DNA of 24,930 nucleotides from Minisyncoccota bacterium (GTDB lineage: Bacteria; Patescibacteriota; Minisyncoccia; Minisyncoccales; UBA5738): positions 1-24,930 of the forward strand of contig JALOQL010000003.1 of NCBI GenBank assembly GCA_025453415.1, written 5' to 3'. The notes under the pieces were generated by a model. That model ran no database searches. It had not been told where the DNA came from and saw only the letters and a list, made by a program, of their open reading frames with translations. Numbering within the stretch: the stretch's first letter is position 1; each line of letters begins with the position of its first letter. Both the position numbers and the translations under genes were made by a program. Below are positions 1 to 6,286 of the stretch, piece by piece.

Positions 1-1738
1 CGACTTCGATCACCGACGTCGATACCAGGATGTCGATTTTTCCGTCTTTCATTTTGGCCATGACTTCCTCTTTTTCCGGAGCTTTCATTTTACCGTGCAG
101 CATGGCCACGCGCAGCTCGGGGTAGATTTCCTTGGAAAGTTTTTCGTATTCTTCTTTCACCGCCTTGACCGCGTCGCTGCCGGACCAATCGGCTTTGGGG
201 TCAAACAGGATGCCGTCGCGTTTTTGCGGTTCCTCGCCTTCGTCGGGGTCGATACGCGGACAGATTACGAATGCCTGGCGGCCGGATTTTATTTCCTGGC
301 GAATGAACTCGTAAGCCTTGTTCCTTTCGTCGGGAAGGATAATCTGGGTTTTGACGGGAAGGCGTCCGGCCGGCATCTCGTTGATCAGAGTCAGGTCCAG
401 GTCGCCGTACACGGTCAGTGCCAGAGTGCGGGGGATGGGGGTGGCGGTCATCGACAGCAGATGGGGCATTAACGATTTTTTGGAAGATGACTTGTGATTC
501 TTTGCTAATGCCGCGCGCTGGTCGATACCGAAGCGGTGCTGCTCGTCTAAAACTACCAGGCCCAGGTTTTTTAAATCCACGCCTTTCTGGATGAGGGCGT
601 TGGTGCCGATCAGGATCTTGGTTTCGCCGTTCTTGGCCTGATCCAGTACGGCGTTGCGCGATACCGCGCCGTATGTCGAAAGGCTGCAGTGCTTGGCGCA
701 AAGAAGGCCGATTTCGACGTCGAATGCCGCCAAGAGTTTGGAAAAGCCGGCGTAATGCTGCTGCGCTAGGATTTCGGTAGGGACCATCACTGCGGCTTGC
801 AGACCGGCCTTGGCCGCGGCGAGGGCGGCGATCATCGCCACGATGGTTTTTCCCGAACCGACGTCGCCCTGCAAAAGGCGGTTCATCGGCCGCGGTTTTT
901 CCATGTCTTTCAAGATCCGATAGGTCGATTCGCGCTGGGCTTGCGTCAGCTCGAAAGGCAGTGTTTTGACGAATTCCTTTATCAGTTCGGCTTCGAAGGG
1001 AATGGCGGGAGATTTTTCGGAATTCAACCGCACGCGCTCGCGCAGGACCGCCAGTTGGATGAAAAACAATTCCTCGAACGCGAAACGCTTGCGCGCGCCG
1101 GCGACCAGTTCTTCCGATTCCGGGAAATGAATCTGTTTTATGGCTTGTTCCCAGGGCATGAATTCGTGGGCCTCCATTATCTTTTCGGGTAGCGGATCGG
1201 GAAGTTTGGAATAGAAATTCAAAATCGGCTTGATGATGTAGCGCAGCCAGCGCGAAGAGACTCCGGCGGTTTCCGGATACACGGGCACCAGGCGACCGGT
1301 ATGGGTGTAGTCTTCTTCGCTTTCAAAGCTGTCGCGCACTTTTTCGTACATCGGGTTGGAAAGGTAGCTCCCGTTATTTTTTTCGATCAGTTTTCCCGCC
1401 AGGCAAACGATAGTTCCCTTCTTCAGGGTGCTGATCAAATATGGCTGGTTGAACCACACGGCCTTAACCGAACCGGTCTCGTCGGCGACGACCGCTTCGG
1501 TGATCGTCATGTGGCGCTTCCAGATTTTGAACATCTTTATCCCGGTGATCGCGCCTTGGACGCAGGCGGTCTTATCCAGCTCCAGCGCCGCAATATCGGT
1601 GCGCGCGGAAAAGTCCTGGTATCGGGAAGGGAAGTGGTAAAGCAGGTCGCGCATGGTTAAAACCCCCAAGTTCTTAAGACGGGTTTTATAGGCCGGGGTA
1701 ATACGCGTAAATTGTTCGATCGGGGTTTCCAGGTCCAT
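1..1738 (-). CDS. recG: ATP-dependent DNA helicase RecG (3' end outside window)
   Basis: RecG is a superfamily 2 helicase that reverses stalled replication forks and processes branched DNA. The frame stays open from ATG 1738-1736 to the left edge, giving 579 residues of an expected roughly 680-700. Residues 1-150 form the N-terminal wedge/OB region (for example TPAYKTRLKNLGVLTMRDLL). Walker A is GDVGSGKT near residues 291-298 (about 845-868), the DEQH box lies in VVLDEQHRFG (about 535-556), motif III is SMTATPIPRTLAL, and the partial motif VI region STSVIEV ends at the edge. The order and spacing match RecG rather than PriA or UvrB. The final motif VI arginines and C-terminus are not visible. 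It diverges from the gene at 1871 across an AT-rich spacer. I see no SD before the ATG. Family assignment is very secure. Confidence 0.97.
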   Translation of the reverse strand, partial: MDLETPIEQFTRITPAYKTRLKNLGVLTMRDLLYHFPSRYQDFSARTDIAALELDKTACVQGAITGIKMFKIWKRHMTITEAVVADETGSVKAVWFNQPYLISTLKKGTIVCLAGKLIEKNNGSYLSNPMYEKVRDSFESEEDYTHTGRLVPVYPETAGVSSRWLRYIIKPILNFYSKLPDPLPEKIMEAHEFMPWEQAIKQIHFPESEELVAGARKRFAFEELFFIQLAVLRERVRLNSEKSPAIPFEAELIKEFVKTLPFELTQAQRESTYRILKDMEKPRPMNRLLQGDVGSGKTIVAMIAALAAAKAGLQAAVMVPTEILAQQHYAGFSKLLAAFDVEIGLLCAKHCSLSTYGAVSRNAVLDQAKNGETKILIGTNALIQKGVDLKNLGLVVLDEQHRFGIDQRAALAKNHKSSSKKSLMPHLLSMTATPIPRTLALTVYGDLDLTLINEMPAGRLPVKTQIILPDERNKAYEFIRQEIKSGRQAFVICPRIDPDEGEEPQKRDGILFDPKADWSGSDAVKAVKEEYEKLSKEIYPELRVAMLHGKMKAPEKEEVMAKMKDGKIDILVSTSVIEV

Positions 1739-1740
1739 GA

Positions 1741-1840
1741 CAAAAGCTTAAAGCTAAAAACTAAAAGCGTAAAGTGGAATATAAGAGCGAATTTGAATTT
1801 ATGCTTTAAAATTTTCGCTTTAAACTTTAAGCATTTACTG
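1741..1840. repeat. AT-rich iterated intergenic sequence between divergent genes
   Basis: This spacer between recG and the gene at 1871 is built from drifting copies of short words such as AAAGC, TAAAG and their complements GCTTT and CTTTA. The ends are roughly inverted: GCTTAAAG near 1745 against CTTTAAGC near 1824-1831. It should hold the recG promoter, which I cannot place confidently. It could form a long weak hairpin or be a degenerate intergenic repeat. No function is inferred. Confidence 0.45.
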
Positions 1841-1862
1841 TGTTACAATTAATTATATATTT
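1834..1862 (+). promoter_or_regulatory. Putative promoter for the gene at 1871
   Basis: Two -10 candidates are visible. TACAAT at 1844-1849 is preceded by TGT (extended -10 form TGTGTTACAAT). TATATT at 1857-1862 lies 17 nt after TTTACT at 1834-1839. The second would leave only 8 nt before ATG 1871, implying an almost leaderless message. There is no SD upstream of the ATG in either case. Confidence 0.45.
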
Positions 1863-1870
1863 CCACAATC

Positions 1871-2515
1871 ATGAAAAAAACAATCGTTGTTCTTTCTCTT
1901 GCTTTTGCCTTATGTCTGGCGGGAATGGTTCCGGGAAATGCTCGGGCCAGCGAGTATCAAATGACGGCGCAGATCCAGTCGCTCCAGCGCCAAATCCTGC
2001 TTTTGCGCATCCAGCTTATCCAGCAGCGGATCGCCGACCTGCAGCGGCAGCTGGACGAGATCAATTCCAAATCGAAAAAATTCATCGATGTCATTTATCC
2101 CAATGGCGGGGAAACGCTGGAAAACAATAAAGACTATTACATTACCTGGGAATCGAGAGGCATCGACAAAGTGGCCATCAAGCTGGAGCGCGCCAATAGC
2201 GAATCGACCATTGCCGCCGGCGTCAGCGCCTCGGACGGCCGGTACCGCTGGGATGCGGGTTCGCGCACCGGCGGCGATTATCGCGTAAAAATATACGACT
2301 CTTCCGATCCGGGCGTCAGCGACCAGAGCGGCGGCAATTTTACGCTGTTCGACAATTCGAAGGGCGACAAATGCAGCGACGGTACGGTTTTCGGCAAGTG
2401 TTCGGCAACCAAGCCCAAACTCTGCTTCGACGATGAGCTTGATCTTGTCGATGCCTGCCATTCCTGCGGCTGCCCCTCCGGCGAAACCTGCCGCAGCGAC
2501 AGCACTTGCCGCTAA
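1871..2515 (+). CDS. Secreted coiled-coil protein with PNGGE-type Ig-like domain and Cys-rich tail
   Basis: A 214-residue exported protein of unknown role. Residues 1-26 are a classic signal peptide (KK, a hydrophobic stretch, then AGMVPGNARAS). Residues 33-70 are a Gln/Leu-rich amphipathic helix with a coiled-coil pattern. Residues 73-160 begin FIDVIYPNGGETLENNKDYYITW, which is typical of the beta-sandwich PNGGE repeats (Kre9/KNH-like) in surface proteins of CPR bacteria and archaea. Residues 168-214 hold eight cysteines (CSDGT, GKCS, KLCF, ACHSCGCPSG, TCRSDSTCR), likely a disulfide-knotted module. It stands alone with its own terminator at 2531-2554. A role outside the membrane, in attachment or binding, is inferred only from the architecture. 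Confidence 0.85.
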   Translation: MKKTIVVLSLAFALCLAGMVPGNARASEYQMTAQIQSLQRQILLLRIQLIQQRIADLQRQLDEINSKSKKFIDVIYPNGGETLENNKDYYITWESRGIDKVAIKLERANSESTIAAGVSASDGRYRWDAGSRTGGDYRVKIYDSSDPGVSDQSGGNFTLFDNSKGDKCSDGTVFGKCSATKPKLCFDDELDLVDACHSCGCPSGETCRSDSTCR

Positions 2516-2530
2516 TTGCTCAAGCGACCC

Positions 2531-2554
2531 AAGCCCGGTGTCCCCGGGCTTTTT
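2531..2554 (+). terminator. Rho-independent terminator after 1871 gene
   Basis: Stem AAGCCCGG (2531-2538) pairs with CCGGGCTT (2544-2551) across a 5-nt loop and runs into five T residues at 2550-2554. It starts 15 nt after the stop codon of the preceding gene. Confidence 0.9.
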
Positions 2555-2556
2555 AG

Positions 2557-2587
2557 TTGACATTAAGTTGGAAATATTTATTATAGA
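2557..2587 (+). promoter_or_regulatory. Putative promoter for the gene at 2605
   Basis: A perfect TTGACA lies at 2557-2562, directly after the preceding terminator. The best -10 is TATAGA at 2582-2587 with a long 19-nt spacer, so the -10 assignment is weak. It would start transcription near 2594. Confidence 0.45.
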
Positions 2588-2604
2588 ACCATTAAAAAGC
2601 TGAT

Positions 2605-3117
2605 TTGCTGGTTAAGGAAGTGGTGTTTTTGAAGGAAATAGATATAGACGAATTTTTGAGAGAAAGCGGGACCGTGAGCGCGGTCGATGGTGAGCCGGGG
2701 AAACAATTCGGCAGGATTAAAGCCGATGAAGACGGTAGGGAAATCGGCTTTGAGATGCCGTGGCACCTTAAAAATCCAAAACTTACCCTTGGCGACAGAG
2801 TTACTTTTGAGCGCGAGTCAGGCGGAGAATCAACGATTGTTGCGATTGCGATTAGAAAGTTAAACGGCATTGCTCGTACGAATCCGGATTCCGGTCTTGA
2901 AAATCAGAAGTTCATGATTCTGGTTAAGAGGCGCGGAGATAGGGGGTTTAGGGATGTCGGCCAAGGTTTACCTTGGGAATTGAGGCAAAGGCATCCACTG
3001 AACGGGAAGGGGAAAAGCGCATTCCAGGGGAGCCAAGTAATATATAGAATCTGGAAGAATGGTCATTGGGAACCGTTCGAGAAGGATCCGCGCACGATTG
3101 GGCTAAAAAAGCGATAG
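2605..3117 (+). CDS. Cold-shock-like (OB-fold) domain protein
   Basis: A 170-residue protein. Residues about 21-88 (GTVSAVDG...FGRIKADEDGREIGFEMP...LTLGDRVTFERESGGESTIVAIAI) follow the cold-shock pattern: a G-x-I strand, a D/E-G-R-E-I-G-F strand, an L-x-x-G-D-x-V-x-F strand and a final A-x-x-I strand. The canonical RNP1 aromatics (KGFGFI) are changed to KQFGRI, so nucleic-acid binding is plausible but unproven. The C-terminal 80 residues are basic, with IYRIWKNGHWEPFE near the end, and I do not recognise them. No ATG is available. TTG 2605 is the longest start; TTG 2629 (beginning KEIDIDEF) sits 10 nt after AGGA and may be the real one. It stands alone between its own promoter and the hydrolase at 3175. 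Confidence 0.65.
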   Translation: MLVKEVVFLKEIDIDEFLRESGTVSAVDGEPGKQFGRIKADEDGREIGFEMPWHLKNPKLTLGDRVTFERESGGESTIVAIAIRKLNGIARTNPDSGLENQKFMILVKRRGDRGFRDVGQGLPWELRQRHPLNGKGKSAFQGSQVIYRIWKNGHWEPFEKDPRTIGLKKR

Positions 3118-3160
3118 CCAATTGGTCAGGCGCGATATTTTTTTATACAAACAAAAAAGT

Positions 3161-3166
3161 TAGAAT
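3161..3166 (+). promoter_or_regulatory. -10 element TAGAAT for the 3175 operon
   Basis: TAGAAT lies 8 nt before ATG 3175, preceded by an AT-rich stretch with no good -35 (TTTTTT at the right place). This is the leaderless-type spacing seen at several genes in the window. There is no SD before the ATG. Confidence 0.45.
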
Positions 3167-3174
3167 TATTAAAT

Positions 3175-4047
3175 ATGAAAACCACGCTTTGCCGGGTAAC
3201 CACAAAAGACTTGTTGCGGCTGGATGGCGCGTTGTACGAGCCGGACAATTGTTCGAAGACTGCCATCTTGCACCTGCACGGCCGCGCCGGCACTTTTTAC
3301 GCCAACTGCTTTTTCGAGGCCATGGCCAATACCTATGCGGCGGCCGGGTTTGCGTTCTTGGCGGTAAACCTGCGCGGCCATGACCAGATCGCCGATTTTC
3401 GCGTGGGCGCGACCGACCAAATCCGGCGGATCGGCCAGGCATTCGATATTTTCGAGGAGTGCGTTTTTGATATCGACGCGTGGCTGGATTTTTTGCGCCG
3501 CCGCGGTTTTGAAAAAATAATCCTCCAAGGCCACAGCCAGGGCGGTTGCAAGGCGGTTTACTATTTGAGCCAAAGAAATCCGCGCGACGTCGCCGCGCTG
3601 GTGCTGATGTCGCCGGCCGATGCCGCGGGATTGTTGAAAAAAATTTCGCGCGAAAATTTTAAAACCGATCTGGCGCTGGCGCAAGAAATGGTAGCCGATG
3701 GCAGGGGAGAGGAGCTGTTGCCGCGGCCAATTCGGGGCGTATATTACGTTTCGGCCAAAAGTTTTGCCGACGAGTTCGGCCCGGATTCCAAGGCGAATAT
3801 TTTTCCGGTTTTTGAAAAGGGAGATTTTTCCAAATTGGAAAACATAAAGATTCCGGTTCTGGCATTTTACGGCGCCAAAGAAAATCTTTGCGTTGGTTCT
3901 CCCGAAAAAGATTTGGCAGTCATTGCCGGACATTTACGACATCCAAATTCAAAAACATTGATTATGGATGGCGCCGACCACACCTATTTCGGTTTTGAAA
4001 AACAAGTTTCTGAAACGGTTGCGGATTGGATAAAAAAGAAAATATGA
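3175..4047 (+). CDS. Alpha/beta hydrolase (DUF1749-like esterase)
   Basis: A 290-residue cytosolic serine hydrolase. The oxyanion region is LHLHGRAG (residues 32-39), the nucleophile elbow is GHSQGG with Ser121, and the general base is probably His269 in MDGADHTYFG. A late strand VLAFYGAKENLCVG offers the usual acid-residue neighbourhood. There is no signal peptide. The sequence around NLRGHDQIADFRVG and the overall length resemble DUF1749/SidJ-like hydrolases, but the substrate cannot be read from sequence. It overlaps the next gene by 4 nt (ATGA at 4044-4047), so it is translationally coupled to the HAD phosphatase. The first gene of a probable three-gene operon (3175-5280). Confidence 0.88.
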   Translation: MKTTLCRVTTKDLLRLDGALYEPDNCSKTAILHLHGRAGTFYANCFFEAMANTYAAAGFAFLAVNLRGHDQIADFRVGATDQIRRIGQAFDIFEECVFDIDAWLDFLRRRGFEKIILQGHSQGGCKAVYYLSQRNPRDVAALVLMSPADAAGLLKKISRENFKTDLALAQEMVADGRGEELLPRPIRGVYYVSAKSFADEFGPDSKANIFPVFEKGDFSKLENIKIPVLAFYGAKENLCVGSPEKDLAVIAGHLRHPNSKTLIMDGADHTYFGFEKQVSETVADWIKKKI

Positions 4048-4652
4048 AGCCGGCGCTGTTGGTCGATTTTGACGGGGTTTTGTGCTGTGACCGTTTCTGG
4101 CATAGTTTGGGTGAGGGCGACTATGGACGCATCGACGATTTTGTTTTTGGAAACGGTGGCGCCGTGGCCTATGACTGGATGCTGGGAAAATTCACTTCGG
4201 AACAGATTTGCGAAAAGATTGCCAAAGGATTGGGCATGGATTACGCCATTTTATGGGACGGTTTAATGCGCGATTGCCGCAATATGGCGGTTGCCAAAGA
4301 AAATCTGGCCAAGATCGATTCGTTGCGGGGCGGGTACACGGCGGCGCTTGTGACCGTGAACATGGATTGCTTCGACCGGTTTACGGTGCCGGCGCTTGGC
4401 CTGGGCCGGTATTTTGACCATATCTTAAATTCTTTCAATGAAGGCATGCTCAAGCACGGCGATTATAAAGGGCTAATTGATGTGGCTCTTGCCCGTACCG
4501 GGGCAAATTATTCCGGAAGCATCATGATCGATGACTCGGAAAACGCCTGCCGCGAATTCGAAGCATGCGGCGGCCGGGCCTTAAAAGTGGAAGGCGAAAA
4601 ATGTTTGGGTTTCTGGCTTGATTATTTAATCAACAAAAATAATATTCTATAA
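4044..4652 (+). CDS. HAD-superfamily hydrolase
   Basis: A 202-residue HAD phosphatase-like protein. Motif I is VDFDGVLC with the Asp nucleophile D8 and second Asp D10. Motif II is Thr104 in ALVTVN, the motif III lysine is K137 in MLKHGDYKG, and motif IV is MIDDSENAC with D163/D164. All catalytic positions are present, so activity is likely. The substrate is unknown. I chose ATG 4044 because it forms an ATGA overlap with the hydrolase stop; the TTG at 4026 gives six extra residues and has no support. The stop at 4650-4652 is 4 nt before the ferredoxin-like gene. Residues 20-70 form a helical cap region. Confidence 0.87.
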   Translation: MKPALLVDFDGVLCCDRFWHSLGEGDYGRIDDFVFGNGGAVAYDWMLGKFTSEQICEKIAKGLGMDYAILWDGLMRDCRNMAVAKENLAKIDSLRGGYTAALVTVNMDCFDRFTVPALGLGRYFDHILNSFNEGMLKHGDYKGLIDVALARTGANYSGSIMIDDSENACREFEACGGRALKVEGEKCLGFWLDYLINKNNIL

Positions 4653-4656
4653 CAAT

Positions 4657-5280
4657 ATGGCGGTACTAATTAACTTTAAGATTTGCGACAATGCCAAAGA
4701 GTGCAACGGCATCGCGGTTTGCAAGACCGGCGCGCTTTCCTGGGACGAAAAGAAAAACACGATAAAAATCGATAACTCGAAATGCGTTTCCTGCGGCGCG
4801 TGCGAGAAGGCATGTATGATCCAGGCGATTAAAGTGGCGCGCAACGACAAGGAATACGCAAAATTAAAAAAAGAGATCGATAACGACCCGCGGTCGTTCT
4901 TTGACCTCTTTGTCGACCGTTATGGCGCCATGTCGGTGCATCCGGGGTTTATGGCCTATGAGGATAAATTTGATGTCGAATTCATAAAGACCAACAAACC
5001 GGTCGTGGTGGAAATTTTCAATAACGATTCCATAAAATGCCTTTTGCATTCCATACCGGTCAAAAAGCTACTGGAGGGGAAGAGCAAGATCAAATATCGC
5101 AAGCTGGAAATCAAAAGCGACAGGCTTTTGAAAAAATATAAGATTGCCGAGTTGCCGGCGCTGCTGATTTTTAACCAGGGAAAACTTATTGGGAAAATCG
5201 AAGGTTATTACGATGTGGGCAAGCAGCGCGCGCTTAAGGAAAAAATCGATAAAATACTTGGTAAAATAAAGCCAGTCTGA
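4657..5280 (+). CDS. Ferredoxin / thioredoxin-fold fusion protein
   Basis: A 207-residue fusion. Residues 1-60 are a 2[4Fe-4S]-type ferredoxin domain. A classic CVSCGACEKAC motif gives Cys43, 46, 49 and 53, and the first half carries Cys10, Cys16 and Cys22 (VCKTGAL replacing the usual CPTGAL). One full cluster is certain by motif; the second may be degenerate because the first motif is C-x5-C-x5-C. Residues 106-205 look like a thioredoxin fold (KPVVVEIFNNDSIKCLL, then KYKIAELPALLIFNQGKLIGKIEGYYD) with a cis-Pro candidate at P167. The CxxC is lost, leaving only Cys128. An electron-transfer or redox-partner role is inferred. Last gene of the 3175 operon. Confidence 0.82.
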   Translation: MAVLINFKICDNAKECNGIAVCKTGALSWDEKKNTIKIDNSKCVSCGACEKACMIQAIKVARNDKEYAKLKKEIDNDPRSFFDLFVDRYGAMSVHPGFMAYEDKFDVEFIKTNKPVVVEIFNNDSIKCLLHSIPVKKLLEGKSKIKYRKLEIKSDRLLKKYKIAELPALLIFNQGKLIGKIEGYYDVGKQRALKEKIDKILGKIKPV

Positions 5281-5293
5281 TTATCGCCCTCTC

Positions 5294-5321
5294 TTGTTTT
5301 TTTCACTTAGTGTGCTATAAA
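5294..5321 (+). promoter_or_regulatory. Promoter for 5347 gene
   Basis: TTGTTT (5294-5299), 16-nt spacer, TATAAA (5316-5321). The -10 is preceded by TGC (TGTGCTATAAA), an extended -10. The predicted start is near 5328, giving a short leader that just contains the SD at 5334-5339. Confidence 0.65.
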
Positions 5322-5346
5322 TTACGCAGACTCGGAGGGTCTTAAA

Positions 5347-5679
5347 TTGAAAATATCAATACTCGGCGGTATGCCAAATGCCCGATGGACCGACGAAGAG
5401 GTCTTGGCTATATTGTTCGGCTGGTTAAGTGTGCACCCGGGGCTGTGTGCGGAGGAGTTGGGGCCGTTTGACCTTACGAGCGCCTTGAGGGTTTTGTGCG
5501 AGGTTGCTCAAGATTTGGGAAGCGATTCCTTGTTGTCGGATAATAAGTGCCAGGATCCGGCCGATCCAATAGAGGTTTTGCGCCAAGGGTTTAGCGAGCA
5601 GTTGGCGGCAATGCTGCAAGCAGGAATAAGTAAAGAACAAATACAAGGGGCGATGAAATGTTTCTTGGTTGAAAAATAA
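5347..5679 (+). CDS. Hypothetical small protein, TTG start with strong SD
   Basis: A 110-residue protein that I do not recognise. The start is TTG 5347 (MKISILGGMPNARW...): GGAGGG at 5334-5339 sits 7 nt upstream and no ATG or GTG is better placed. The sequence is helical and acidic, with three cysteines, no signal peptide and no membrane segment: WTDEEVLAILFGWLSVHPGLCAEELG (18-43), then VLCEVAQDLGSDSLL, then a final helix EQLAAMLQAGISKEQIQGAMKCFLVEK. It has its own extended -10 promoter and is followed 95 nt later by another small SD-led gene. Cytoplasmic; function unknown. Confidence 0.75.
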   Translation: MKISILGGMPNARWTDEEVLAILFGWLSVHPGLCAEELGPFDLTSALRVLCEVAQDLGSDSLLSDNKCQDPADPIEVLRQGFSEQLAAMLQAGISKEQIQGAMKCFLVEK

Positions 5680-5774
5680 CCATGGAACGTCATTTAGCCT
5701 TTTTTAATTGGGACCCTCAATTTAATGCGGAATAAATATTAAACGGGATAATTTTTTACCAGGGAGGTGCGGAT

Positions 5775-6008
5775 GTGGCCGAAGCGCTGGAATACGCGGT
5801 CATTATCTGGAGGGCATTGCAAAGGATCATTGATTCGGAGGGATATGATCCGGAGATCGCGTCGGCGATCGAAAATGCCCTTTCAAAACGAAAAGATTTT
5901 ATTGCCTTTGACGGAAAAATTATCCGAATCGATATGGGCCGCCATGCGGCCGTTGTCGAGAATGCTTACAAGGAAAGGATTTTGCCATTCACCGGAGGTC
6001 GCAGATGA
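5775..6008 (+). CDS. Hypothetical small protein, GTG start with strong SD
   Basis: A 77-residue protein of unknown function. The GTG start at 5775 is supported by GGAGG at 5763-5767 with 7-nt spacing; a competing frame beginning at GTG 5767 would overlap the SD itself. The sequence is helical at the N-terminus (AEALEYAVIIWRALQRIIDSEGYDPEIASAIENAL) followed by a short beta-like piece (KDFIAFDGKIIRIDMGRHAAVVENAYK). There is no signal or membrane segment. A possible -10 is GATAAT at 5747-5752. Like the preceding gene it is a short, apparently monocistronic SD-led unit. Confidence 0.7.
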   Translation: MAEALEYAVIIWRALQRIIDSEGYDPEIASAIENALSKRKDFIAFDGKIIRIDMGRHAAVVENAYKERILPFTGGRR

Positions 6009-6045
6009 ACAATATGGGCTTAGGCTTCTTTTTTTTGGAGATGCA

Positions 6046-6170
6046 GTGATAAAATAAATAATCTTCCCTGGAGCAGCGCTCCCGTATGAGCCCGGATGGT
6101 TTTGCTAAAGAAGAGGGGGTTGCCATGTTTCGGGCGAAAATCGCCAGGGGGGATCAACAAGTAATTCTTT
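6046..6170 (+). promoter_or_regulatory. Promoter and structured leader of the MFS gene
   Basis: An extended -10 (TGATAAAAT, -10 hexamer 6050-6055) would start transcription near 6062, leaving a leader of about 110 nt, much longer than elsewhere in the window. The leader holds a GGAGC/GCTCC hairpin (6070-6074 with 6078-6082), a GGCGA/TCGCC hairpin (6133-6145), and an alternative pairing of GCCCG (6090-6094) plus ATGG (6096-6099) with CCAT (6123-6126) plus CGGGC (6131-6135). The alternative would loop out the SD at 6112-6119. These mutually exclusive helices suggest regulation. I could not match it to a known riboswitch. Confidence 0.4.
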
Positions 6171-6286
6171 ATGACAAAAATCGCCAGGGTGCTTTTGATA
6201 TCGGAAAGTGTTTGGGCTTTCGGGTCGGGGCTGTTTTTGCCGATCTTCGCGATCTTTTCCGAAAGGGTGGGGGGAGATATCCTTGA
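6125..6286 (+). CDS. Possible upstream ORF overlapping the MFS start
   Basis: ATG 6125 has the best SD in this area (GAGGGGG, 6112-6119, about 5-nt spacing) and opens a 53-codon frame beginning MFRAKIARGDQQVILYD. This frame differs from the MFS frame, which begins at ATG 6171 without an SD; the MFS frame is closed by TAA at 6162, so 6125 cannot be its start. Beyond about codon 16 the frame merely overlaps MFS codons. It may be a leader ORF that controls or couples MFS translation, or a relic of a small duplication (13-nt direct repeat at 6137-6149 and 6177-6189). Protein function is doubtful. Confidence 0.3.
   Translation: MFRAKIARGDQQVILYDKNRQGAFDIGKCLGFRVGAVFADLRDLFRKGGGRYP

Noticed and set aside
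1910..2563. A 217-codon minus-strand frame opposite the secreted protein at 1871
   Set aside because: It crosses the terminator at 2531-2554 and is Ala/Gly-rich antisense; the plus frame has a signal peptide and Cys module.
4026..4043. TTG 4026 as the HAD gene start
   Set aside because: ATG 4044 gives a 4-nt ATGA overlap with the upstream stop and begins right before the catalytic strand; TTG has no SD.
6062..6170. A known riboswitch (fluoride, SAM or similar) upstream of the MFS gene
   Set aside because: I could not match any conserved core sequence of a known class; kept only as an unclassified structured leader.
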